A stretch of 64,000 nucleotides of DNA. Origin: Novosphingobium sp. Chol11 (GTDB lineage: Bacteria; Pseudomonadota; Alphaproteobacteria; Sphingomonadales; Sphingomonadaceae). The stretch covers positions 326,232-390,231 of the forward strand of contig NZ_OBMU01000002.1 in assembly GCF_900218065.1 (NCBI RefSeq), given 5' to 3'. Made by a program: the position numbers and the translations under genes. Numbering within the stretch: position 1 is the first letter of the stretch; each line of letters starts with the position of its first letter. The notes under the pieces are model-generated. The model ran no database searches, was not told the DNA's origin, and saw only the letters and a program-made list of their open reading frames with translations. This document shows, one piece after another, positions 16,089 to 23,545 of this stretch.

Positions 16089-16946
16089 ATGACCGGACTC
16101 ACTGTCGATCGCCCCGCAGGCACTGCGGAGGATTGGACGATCCCACAGGATTGGGACAGCTATTCGCCGCAGGATCATGCCGTCTGGGATGCGCTGTTCG
16201 CGCGGCAGGCCGCCCTGCTGCCGGGAAGGGCGGTGAAGGAGTTCATCGACGGGCTGGACATATTGCGCATTGCGAAGCCGGGCATTCCGAACTTGGAGGA
16301 CCTGTCCGAACGGTTGATGAAGAGAACCGGCTGGCAAGTGGTCGCGGTGCCGGGATTGGTGCCCGACGATGTGTTTTTCGAGCATCTGGCGAACCGGCGC
16401 TTCGTCGCGGGGCGCTTCATCCGCAGGCCCGACCAGCTGGATTATCTTCAGGAACCGGATGTTTTCCATGATGTATTTGGTCATGTGCCGCTGCTCGCGC
16501 ATCCGGTCTTCGCCGATTATATGCAGGCCTATGGCGAGGGTGGGCTGCGTGCCGACGGACTGGGCGCGATTGAAAAGCTGGCGCGGCTCTATTGGTATAC
16601 GGTCGAGTTCGGGCTGATCCGGCAGGATGCGGAATTGAAGATCTACGGCGCGGGGATCGTCTCTTCCTATGGCGAGTCCCTGTTCGCGCTGGATGATCCG
16701 TCGCCTAATCGCATCGGGTTCGGCCTCAAGCGGCTGATGCGGACCAAATATCGGATCGACGATTACCAGCAGTCCTATTTCGTGATCGACAGTTTCGATG
16801 ATCTTCTGCGTCAGACTGTCGAGATGGATTTCGCGCCGCTTTACGAAGAGTTGAAGCAGGAAAGCACCATAGAGGCGGACGAGATCATCGATGAGGATCG
16901 TGTCTTCAACCGGGGAACACAGGATTATGCCAGATCCGAGGCATGA
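16089..16946 (+). CDS. phhA: Phenylalanine 4-monooxygenase
   Basis: Converts phenylalanine to tyrosine with a tetrahydropterin cofactor and O2, the entry step of phenylalanine catabolism. The 285-residue bacterial-length enzyme lacks the ACT regulatory domain of animal enzymes. Iron ligands are H127 and H132 in EPDVFHDVFGHVPLL and E173 in WYTVEFGL, with the same spacing as in Chromobacterium PAH. AAGAGG lies just before the ATG. The downstream maiA gene belongs to the lower tyrosine/homogentisate route, so the pair is a catabolic operon. The divergent TetR gene is a possible regulator. Confidence 0.95.
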   Translation: MTGLTVDRPAGTAEDWTIPQDWDSYSPQDHAVWDALFARQAALLPGRAVKEFIDGLDILRIAKPGIPNLEDLSERLMKRTGWQVVAVPGLVPDDVFFEHLANRRFVAGRFIRRPDQLDYLQEPDVFHDVFGHVPLLAHPVFADYMQAYGEGGLRADGLGAIEKLARLYWYTVEFGLIRQDAELKIYGAGIVSSYGESLFALDDPSPNRIGFGLKRLMRTKYRIDDYQQSYFVIDSFDDLLRQTVEMDFAPLYEELKQESTIEADEIIDEDRVFNRGTQDYARSEA

Positions 16947-16962
16947 CGACACAGCCGTGAGC

Positions 16963-17601
16963 ATGCGCGTAACGCTGCACGGATATTGGCGATCGTCGGC
17001 GGCCTATCGTGTTCGCATCGCGCTTAACCTCAAAGGCATCGGCTATGATCAGGTCAGCCATGACCTGCGCGCGGGGGAGCAGCGGGACGCCGACTATCTT
17101 GCGATCGCGCCGCATGGGCTGGTGCCCGCTCTGGAGGTGGGCAGCAGGACGCTCATCGAAAGTCCCGCGATATTGGAATGGATCGAGAGCAAATGGGCCG
17201 ATCCGCCGTTATTGCCTGGTGATGCGGATGAGGTCGTGGTGGTGCGGTCGATGGCGGCGCTGGTCGGATGCGACATCCACCCGCTCAACAATCTGCGTGT
17301 CCTCAACCGGCTGCAGAGCCAATTCGGGGCGTCCAAGGATCAGGTGAAGCTATGGGTGCGGCATTGGATAGCGGAGGGCTTTGCGCCGCTGGAGCAGCTG
17401 GTTGCGCGGCATGGGGCCGGGTTCGCCTTTGGGCGCGCGCCGACATTGGCCGACTGCTATCTTGTGCCGCAGCTTTATAATGCGCAGCGGTTCGGCGTCG
17501 ACCTGTCGCCCTATCCAAGGTTGGTGGCGGCGGGTGAGGCTGCGCTGGCGCTGCCCGCTGTGCAGGCGGCGCATCCGGATCGGCAGCCGGACGCGGGCTA
17601 G
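16963..17601 (+). CDS. maiA: Maleylacetoacetate isomerase (zeta-class GST)
   Basis: Isomerises maleylacetoacetate to fumarylacetoacetate with glutathione. The 212-residue protein opens LHGYWRSSAAYRVRIALNLKG; the SSAAYR segment is the zeta-class active-site signature, and VPALEVGSRTLIESPAILEW binds glutathione. The C-terminal GDIHPLNN-like element is present as GCDIHPLNNLRVL. The ATG at 16963 (MRVTLHGYW) gives the usual length; upstream ATGs at 16927 and 16891 would overlap phhA. The 3' end overlaps the convergent GST gene by four bases. Confidence 0.93.
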   Translation: MRVTLHGYWRSSAAYRVRIALNLKGIGYDQVSHDLRAGEQRDADYLAIAPHGLVPALEVGSRTLIESPAILEWIESKWADPPLLPGDADEVVVVRSMAALVGCDIHPLNNLRVLNRLQSQFGASKDQVKLWVRHWIAEGFAPLEQLVARHGAGFAFGRAPTLADCYLVPQLYNAQRFGVDLSPYPRLVAAGEAALALPAVQAAHPDRQPDAG

Positions 17602-18251
17602 CCCGTCTGTTCGGACTTGTTGAAGACGGCGAGTTGATCGGCGAAGGCGCGCTGGTAGGCCGGGCGCTGTTCGGCGCGGGCGATATAGGGCGGGAGATTG
17701 GGGTAGAGTTCGAGAAGCCCTGACCCGGTGAGCCTGCGCAGGACGGTGACCATCAGCAGGTCTCCGGCACTGAAGTCGCCCTCCAGCCAATCGCGGTCGC
17801 CGAGCCAGTTGGAAAGTTCCGACAGGCGCTGTTTCACGCGCGCGTCGAGGAGGGGCATGCGTGCTTCATACCAGCCTTCGTCGCGTTCGAGATATTTGGG
17901 CATTTCCCGTTCAAGGATCGGCGGTTCGACCGTGTTGAGGGCGGCGAACATCCAGGCGGTGGCGCGGGCGCGGCCATGGAGGTCCGCAGGCCAGAGGCCG
18001 CCATGCCGGTCGCCGATGTGCAGGATGATCGCGCCGGATTCAAAGAGGGTGAGGCCATCTTCCTCATAGGCCGGGATCTGGCCGAAGGGCTGGGAGGAGA
18101 GGTAGCCGGGCTGTTTCATCTGCGCAAAGGAGAGGAGCCTGACCTGGTAGGGCAGGCCAGCCTCTTCCAACGCCCATCGCACCCGCATGTCGCGCGCCAT
18201 GCCCCGGCCGCGATCGGGGGATCGTTCGAAGGCGGTGATGGTGATGGTCAT
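17598..18251 (-). CDS. Glutathione S-transferase family protein
   Basis: A 217-residue GST. The thioredoxin-like N-terminal domain spans about 1-80, with FGQIPAYEEDGLTLFESGAIILHI holding the cis-Pro and the ES pair that binds the gamma-glutamyl group. The helical domain follows and contains WLEGDFSAGDLLMVTVLRR, the N-capping-box Asp region. The start has the odd extension SPDRGRGMARDMRVRWALEEAGLPY, where the catalytic Ser/Cys position is not obvious. Substrate unknown; it is convergent with maiA and divergent from the ZIP transporter. Confidence 0.85.
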   Translation of the reverse strand: MTITITAFERSPDRGRGMARDMRVRWALEEAGLPYQVRLLSFAQMKQPGYLSSQPFGQIPAYEEDGLTLFESGAIILHIGDRHGGLWPADLHGRARATAWMFAALNTVEPPILEREMPKYLERDEGWYEARMPLLDARVKQRLSELSNWLGDRDWLEGDFSAGDLLMVTVLRRLTGSGLLELYPNLPPYIARAEQRPAYQRAFADQLAVFNKSEQTG

Positions 18252-18390
18252 CCTTCAACTCCGGCTGGCATCGGTGCATGGAAATTACCTCTTCGAACCG
18301 TCAAAGTCGAATGGCGCGATCGATACGCAACCGATCCGGACGGATGAGGGTTGTGCTGGTCGCATGGCACGGCGCCATCATGGGGTGCAT

Positions 18391-19155
18391 ATGAGCTGGA
18401 TGGCGCTGCAGGCGGGGTTTTGGGGACTGGTTGGCGGTTCCGCGCTGCTTCTGGGAGCGATGGTCGGATATCTGGTTGCCCTGCCGCAGCGGCTGATTGC
18501 GGCGATCATGGCGGTGGGCGCGGGGGTGCTGATCTCTGCGGTCGCCTTCGACCTGATGGATGAGGCTTATTCGAAGGGGGGGTTCGATTCCGCCGCCTTG
18601 GGCTTTCTGGCTGGGGCGGCCGCTTATACCTTCGCCAACATTCTGGTCACGCGGAATGGGGCGAAGCATCGGAAGCGGTCAGGCTCCAACCCGGATCAGA
18701 GCCAGCAATCGGCCGATGCGGGATCGGGCATGGCCATCGCGATCGGCGCGCTGCTGGACGGAATACCGGAGTCCATCGTCATCGGCGTCAGCTTGCTGGA
18801 AGGAGGAGGTGTCAGCATGGCAGCGGTTGCAGCCGTGTTCCTGTCCAATGTGCCCGAGGGACTGTCGAGCGCCGCGGGCATGAAGAAGGCCGGGCGCAAG
18901 CCTGCCTATATCTTCCTGGTGTGGGGCGGGATCGCACTGGCGTCGGGGCTTGCGGCGCTGATCGGGAATGTGGTGCTGGCCGACGCGGGCAATGAGGTGA
19001 TCGCGGCGACGATGGCGGTCGCCGCTGGCGCGATCCTGGCGATGCTGGTCGATACCATGATACCGGAAGCGACCGAAGAGACGCATGAATTTTCAGGGCT
19101 GATCGCGGTCGCGGGATTCCTGTTGGCGTTCGTGCTTTCGAAGATGGGCGGATGA
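18391..19155 (+). CDS. ZIP-family metal transporter
   Basis: A polytopic inner-membrane protein of 254 residues with about eight hydrophobic segments, beginning MSWMALQAGFWGLVGGSALLLGAMVG. The ZIP transport signature is visible as GALLDGIPESIVIG in the middle and SNVPEGLSSAAGM in the next helix; the paired Pro-Glu-Gly elements line the metal site. A His- and Ser-rich cytosolic loop (RNGAKHRKRSGSNPDQSQQ) precedes them. Likely zinc or another divalent metal. The frame is open upstream to 18187, but homology and GGGGTG before the ATG support 18391. Confidence 0.87.
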   Translation: MSWMALQAGFWGLVGGSALLLGAMVGYLVALPQRLIAAIMAVGAGVLISAVAFDLMDEAYSKGGFDSAALGFLAGAAAYTFANILVTRNGAKHRKRSGSNPDQSQQSADAGSGMAIAIGALLDGIPESIVIGVSLLEGGGVSMAAVAAVFLSNVPEGLSSAAGMKKAGRKPAYIFLVWGGIALASGLAALIGNVVLADAGNEVIAATMAVAAGAILAMLVDTMIPEATEETHEFSGLIAVAGFLLAFVLSKMGG

Positions 19156-19190
19156 GATATGGGAAGCATCATATCCGAGTTGCTTGTCCA

Positions 19191-19215
19191 TCACCCCGGA
19201 TCAAGTCCGGGGTGA
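19191..19215. repeat. TCACCCCGGA palindrome
   Basis: TCACCCCGGA-TCAAG-TCCGGGGTGA is a perfect 10-bp inverted repeat between the convergent ZIP and hemerythrin genes, so it may end transcription in both directions. A half copy is at 15013-15031. The common form is found in many alphaproteobacterial intergenic regions. Confidence 0.68.
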
Positions 19216-19275
19216 CGATTATTCGAACATGATCATGTTCAGGTGAGCGGGCGCCCGCCTTGCAGCGGAGCGCTG

Positions 19276-19809
19276 TCAGAGTCCGCTATCGTAGCGCGAC
19301 ATTTCCTCGCGATAGCGCGCGGTCATCCGATCCTGATCGGCGGGGGGTAGCTCGTCCTTCAGATGAAGGAAGCGGTCATTTTCCTCTTCATAGACATGAT
19401 GAGCGACCGCGCCCTTGATATGCTCAAGCTTTTCCTGCCAGTCGTGGCTGAGCGGATCGAGTTCTTCCAGCAGCGCCAGTTGGACCTTGGCGGCCTGCTG
19501 TTCCTCATAGGCCATGGCCATATGGCTTTTATGATCTTTGGACAGCTGCGGGTAGATTACGGCTTCTTCAGCGCTGGAATGGCTCGTCAGCAGGGCGGCG
19601 AGCTTTCTTTGCGCACTCGTCCGGCTCTGCGCATCGGCGGCGGCTTCTGCTTCGGAGAAGGCGGCCTCTATCTGCTGATGATGTTGCAGTATCTGGTCGA
19701 GCCAGTCGCCGGGCGCTGCCGCGGCACGCGCTTTCTGCCGCGCTTCGGCACGATCTTCCTCGGATTCCGGCGGCGTGACTGCCGCGACGATCCTGTCGAG
19801 AACGGACAT
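19276..19809 (-). CDS. Hemerythrin HHE-domain protein
   Basis: A cytosolic 177-residue protein of the bacterial hemerythrin-like type, with a diiron-binding four-helix bundle. Ligand candidates: HHQQIEAAF at about 43, SHSSAEEAVIYPQL at about 77, the MAYEEQQA helix, and HIKGAVAHHVYEEENDRF at about 129-145. Such proteins bind O2, NO or iron and are often tied to oxidative or nitrosative stress. The N-terminal 35 residues are charged and Ala-rich and lie outside the domain. AGGAG precedes the ATG. Confidence 0.85.
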   Translation of the reverse strand: MSVLDRIVAAVTPPESEEDRAEARQKARAAAAPGDWLDQILQHHQQIEAAFSEAEAAADAQSRTSAQRKLAALLTSHSSAEEAVIYPQLSKDHKSHMAMAYEEQQAAKVQLALLEELDPLSHDWQEKLEHIKGAVAHHVYEEENDRFLHLKDELPPADQDRMTARYREEMSRYDSGL

Positions 19810-19957
19810 TGCATGCTCCTATTGCTGAACGGATCGGCCGTGCAAAAAGGCACGACCTGACGTTCCAGCAATCCTCGCAGGCTTCACAGGGTTCCGGGAC
19901 CGGGCGGCAAAGCGCGCCGCCGCTAACCCAGATTGCGAAGGCGGATGCGCGGCCTCG

Positions 19958-21025
19958 TCAGGCCGCGATCTTGTCCAGTTCGCTGATCAGGCGCAGGAAC
20001 TCCACCTCATTTTCGTCATGAGGCGTGCCGTCCTCATGGAAGATGTCGTGGAACCAGCGTTCCTTCAGGCCATCGATGTTGGGGTTTTCCCACTTGTCCC
20101 ATGGCAGATGCGTCTGCGTCTTGCCGCGGACCAGACCCCAGCAGAAGGTGCCGACTTCATGCTCCTTCGCCACGGGCAGGATCGCCTGGAAGGTGCTGCC
20201 CGCCGGCCGCGCCATATATTCGGTGCAAAGCAGCGGACGGCCCATGGTCTTGAGCCATTTCACGCGCTGTGCGAAATCTTCGGCGATGCCGTAATTGTGG
20301 AAGGAGATGACATCCGAATTCCCGGTCTGGGCACGCTGGATCGGGCTCAGCAGGTCAGGCGCGGACCAGTCGCCAAGCCAGATGCCGCTGGTGAGCGGGT
20401 GTATCGGATTCATTTCCCGCGCCCAGCCGAATGCCTCGACCAGCAGCGGCACGACGAGGTCAGCCTTGGCCTGCAACGCGACGGGATCGCAGAGCGCGAC
20501 TTCAGGACCATTGTCGGGCTCGTTCCAGATGTCCCAGGCGAGCACGCGCGGGTCCTGGCCGAAGCGGCCAACGACGCCCCGGACATAAGCTTCCAGACGA
20601 TCATGTTCGTCGGCGTTCATCAGCGTCGGCATGCCGGGCGATTGCACCCAACCGCTGTTATGAACGCCTTCACGCGGTTCGGGCTGAGGCCCAAGCGCCG
20701 GTTCGGGATGCCAGCAGGAATCGAACAGCACCAGCATCGTGCGGATGCCGTGGCGGTCGGCGACGCCAAGGAAGGCCTCGATGCGGTCGAGGAAGCCTTG
20801 CGCATCCTCCAGCCAGAGCAGGTCATGCAGATAGACACGAACCGAGTTCATGCCCACCGACGCCGCCAAGGCGAGTTCGCGGTCGATGGTCGGCAGGTCG
20901 AAAGTGCTCGCCTGCCACATCTCCAGCTGATTGATCGCATTGGATGGTGTGAAATTGCAGCCAACCAACCAAGGTTGAGCCTTGAACCAAGCATGTGCCG
21001 CTTCCGGCGTCCAACGTTCACTCAT
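19958..21025 (-). CDS. Cellulase-like (GH5-type) glycoside hydrolase
   Basis: A (beta/alpha)8-barrel protein of 355 residues. WDIWNEPDNGPE supplies the putative acid/base Glu (near 166) and RPLLCTEYMAR the putative nucleophile Glu (near 267), the two positions expected in clan GH-A. SVRVYLHDLLWLEDAQGFLDR fits strand 2-3 of GH5-like enzymes. There is no signal peptide, so it acts in the cytosol or is exported another way, which is unusual for a wall-degrading enzyme and suggests a role in glycan precursor handling. It sits 134 bases downstream of the GH1-RmlD fusion on the same strand. Confidence 0.82.
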   Translation of the reverse strand: MSERWTPEAAHAWFKAQPWLVGCNFTPSNAINQLEMWQASTFDLPTIDRELALAASVGMNSVRVYLHDLLWLEDAQGFLDRIEAFLGVADRHGIRTMLVLFDSCWHPEPALGPQPEPREGVHNSGWVQSPGMPTLMNADEHDRLEAYVRGVVGRFGQDPRVLAWDIWNEPDNGPEVALCDPVALQAKADLVVPLLVEAFGWAREMNPIHPLTSGIWLGDWSAPDLLSPIQRAQTGNSDVISFHNYGIAEDFAQRVKWLKTMGRPLLCTEYMARPAGSTFQAILPVAKEHEVGTFCWGLVRGKTQTHLPWDKWENPNIDGLKERWFHDIFHEDGTPHDENEVEFLRLISELDKIAA

Positions 21026-21159
21026 AACTGTACCCGCTCACGACCCCCGTCCGATTCGACGGCTCTTTAATGGCGCGCCACTACGAACCCGGACAATCTA
21101 GAACAAGAGGGTTAACTGGATATGAGTAAGTGGAATTTTCGATCGATTCCGATCGATTT

Positions 21160-23349
21160 TTAAGCGGCGTTTTGCATCGATTGTTCCCGGAAATGCTGGG
21201 CAAAATGTTCCATGGCCGAAAGGAGCGAGGGAAGCTGCGGGCCTTGGGCCGTGGCGAGCGCGACGTTGGCGGGACGGGGGGCGGGCCAACCGAAAGCGTG
21301 ATGAGCGACGGCATGGACGCGTGAGGGGTCATGGCCGCATATTTCAGCGATGCTTTTTGCGAAATCGGCCCAGGAAAGAGCTTGGCCATTGGTGAGGTGC
21401 CAAAGGCCCGCTTCTCCGTCGATCAGCAGGTCGAGCGATGCCGTCACCAAATGCGGCACATAGGTCGGCGAGACGACAAGATCAGACGCCGCGTGAAATT
21501 CTTCGCCCCGTGCAAGCGCCGAGACGACGGCGGTCGCGAAATTATACTGGTCGTAGGGAGAGAAGAAGGCTGCGGTGCGCGCGATCAGGTGCTGACCGGA
21601 AAGCTCCGCGATGCCCGCTTCCATCCGCGCCTTGCTGCGCCCGTAGCTGTTGCACGGCGAAACGGCATCGCTCTCGACATAGGGAGAGCCTTTCGTGCCG
21701 TCGAAAACGAGGTCGCTGGAGAAGGAGAGCGTCGGGATGCCTTCACGCTCGCAAGCCTCGGCAAGCGCGATGGCGCCCAGTGCATTGGCGAGCAGGCAGG
21801 CGGATTCCTCCGTTTCTGCTTCGTCGACCCGCACCCATCCGGCGGCGTTGACCACTGCCCAAGGGCGCAGCCTTTCCAGCGCCGCGCCGATGCTGGCGCG
21901 GTCGGAGAGGTCCAGATCCTGACGGCTTGTAAGGATGAAGGGGATGTTGCGGAGCGAACAGGCGCGGGCCATCGCCTGTCCCAAGGTGCCCGTCGCACCA
22001 CAGATGAGCAGGGGTTGAGGCGATGTTGGACCGCGAGAACCGGCGATGTGCTGCGTGATCGGCGCGGGCCGTTGGACAGGCGGATGAACCATGCGGACGG
22101 GCCTATGCCACCAGCCCGCTTCTGTCGTGACAGGCGGACGAGCGGCCTTGGTCGCCAGCGCTTTTACCAGCGAAGCCATGGCGGTTGGGCGAGGTTGGCC
22201 GCTGCTCACGTCCCAGACGCCCGGTTCATAGACGCCCGGTCGAGTGAGGAGCGTGTTCCAGCCGGTGCTGCCCAGAAGGGACCAGATGGTCACCGCTTCC
22301 ACCGGCACGCCCTGATCATTGAGACGGGTTGCGACGTCCCATGCCTGCGCCATCCAGCGGAGCTGTTCCTCGCGGGTGCAGCCATTATGCACTTCGGTGA
22401 TGGCGACCGGCAGGCGATAGCGTTCCCACGCTTCGCGGATCGCGCCTTCGAGCCCCTGCGAGGGTGGATCGAGCACGCGCACCGCCTCCACATCCGCGTA
22501 AAGCTGCGTCTCGCTGCCGCCATGCAGATGCCGGGGATAGCGTTGCAGGCGATGATCGAGGAAGCGGTCGCTGGTGAGATAATGGTTGATGCCGATCACG
22601 TCGGGCGGGCAGGGATCGTCGAGGATCGCTTGCAGCCGATGTTCGAGCCCGAACGCCGCGATGCGTTTCCAGAAAGGGTCGCTGCGGTCGATCTTTCCGC
22701 AAAGAAGATCCCACCCGGTCCAGCGCCGCATATTGTCGAATGTGGCTTGATCCCGGAGCGCGGCGGTGGCGTAGGTGCGGCCAAGGTCGTCCGTCTGGAT
22801 CAGGCGTGCAGCAGGGTTGATGCGGCGGATGGCCCGCATCGACAGGCGTGTGGCATCGACCTGATTGAGCAGCGCGAGCCAGAAATCCCCTTCTGAACGC
22901 AGGTGCGGATACCAATGCCCGTACAGCGCCGAAAAGCGCGCGGTCGTCAGGGGCTCGTTGACGGGCGTCCAGTCTTCGATCCAGGGATAGCGTTCGGCGA
23001 CATGGCGGGCATGAGTGGCCAAACCTTCGGCGAAATCGTCCGAGACGAGGCTGGTGTAGCGCGGCCCACTGCCATGGTGGATCAGGCCCGCGACGACCCG
23101 GATGCCGAGTTCGCGCAGGCGGGAGAGCCTCTGGTCGCTCCACGCCCAATCGCATTGATCGGGGTCATCCGGGCTGGTCCGTTCCCAGAGCACAGGGTAG
23201 CGGATCGCCTTTATGCCGAGTTCGGCGAAGCGATCGAGATCCTCCAGCCGATCCTGATGGCCGCTCAGGCGGATCTGATCGCCATAATGTTCGTGCACCC
23301 GGTTCACGGTGCACTCAAGGCCGCCCCATAGCTGCGGATATTCGGTCAT
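21160..23349 (-). CDS. GH1-like hydrolase fused to RmlD-like sugar-nucleotide reductase
   Basis: A 729-residue two-domain protein. Residues 1 to about 420 form a GH1-like barrel: VNEPLTTARF gives the acid/base Glu near 130, and ITEVHNG gives a nucleophile Glu near 318 (the family more often has TENG). Residues about 443-725 form an RmlD/extended SDR domain: LLICGATGTLGQA is the Rossmann motif, FSSDLVFDGTKGSPYVESD and the YxxxK in NSYGRSKARME match dTDP-4-dehydrorhamnose reductase. A Pro-rich linker joins them. A strong GAGGGG precedes the ATG. The gene is divergent from the GT-Glf fusion across about 200 bases, so the locus probably makes or trims a deoxysugar-bearing glycan. Confidence 0.88.
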   Translation of the reverse strand: MTEYPQLWGGLECTVNRVHEHYGDQIRLSGHQDRLEDLDRFAELGIKAIRYPVLWERTSPDDPDQCDWAWSDQRLSRLRELGIRVVAGLIHHGSGPRYTSLVSDDFAEGLATHARHVAERYPWIEDWTPVNEPLTTARFSALYGHWYPHLRSEGDFWLALLNQVDATRLSMRAIRRINPAARLIQTDDLGRTYATAALRDQATFDNMRRWTGWDLLCGKIDRSDPFWKRIAAFGLEHRLQAILDDPCPPDVIGINHYLTSDRFLDHRLQRYPRHLHGGSETQLYADVEAVRVLDPPSQGLEGAIREAWERYRLPVAITEVHNGCTREEQLRWMAQAWDVATRLNDQGVPVEAVTIWSLLGSTGWNTLLTRPGVYEPGVWDVSSGQPRPTAMASLVKALATKAARPPVTTEAGWWHRPVRMVHPPVQRPAPITQHIAGSRGPTSPQPLLICGATGTLGQAMARACSLRNIPFILTSRQDLDLSDRASIGAALERLRPWAVVNAAGWVRVDEAETEESACLLANALGAIALAEACEREGIPTLSFSSDLVFDGTKGSPYVESDAVSPCNSYGRSKARMEAGIAELSGQHLIARTAAFFSPYDQYNFATAVVSALARGEEFHAASDLVVSPTYVPHLVTASLDLLIDGEAGLWHLTNGQALSWADFAKSIAEICGHDPSRVHAVAHHAFGWPAPRPANVALATAQGPQLPSLLSAMEHFAQHFREQSMQNAA

Positions 23350-23545
23350 TTCGGATCCCCTCTGATGGCTTTTGGAAGAGGAAGCGGTTCTGACGGTGCC
23401 CCCGAGTAGGTCGAAACGGTCCAGCCGTTCAAGTGGATGCCTCCAAATAGCATCCTTCCGCCAACTTATATCAGCGGCAGGGCAGGAACGCGTAAGCTAC
23501 TCCCGGGGTTGTGTCTGCATTCATCATCCAGAAAGGTACGCGCTT

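Noticed and set aside
15644..16123. 159-codon minus-strand frame across the TetR-phhA gap
   Set aside because: Pro/Arg-rich with no homology pattern, overlaps the TetR start in another frame and contains the terminator hairpin, so it is unlikely to be coding.
21331..22896. 521-codon open frame opposite the GH1-RmlD fusion
   Set aside because: The minus-strand fusion has clear catalytic motifs across the whole span; the plus-strand product has biased composition and no recognisable fold.
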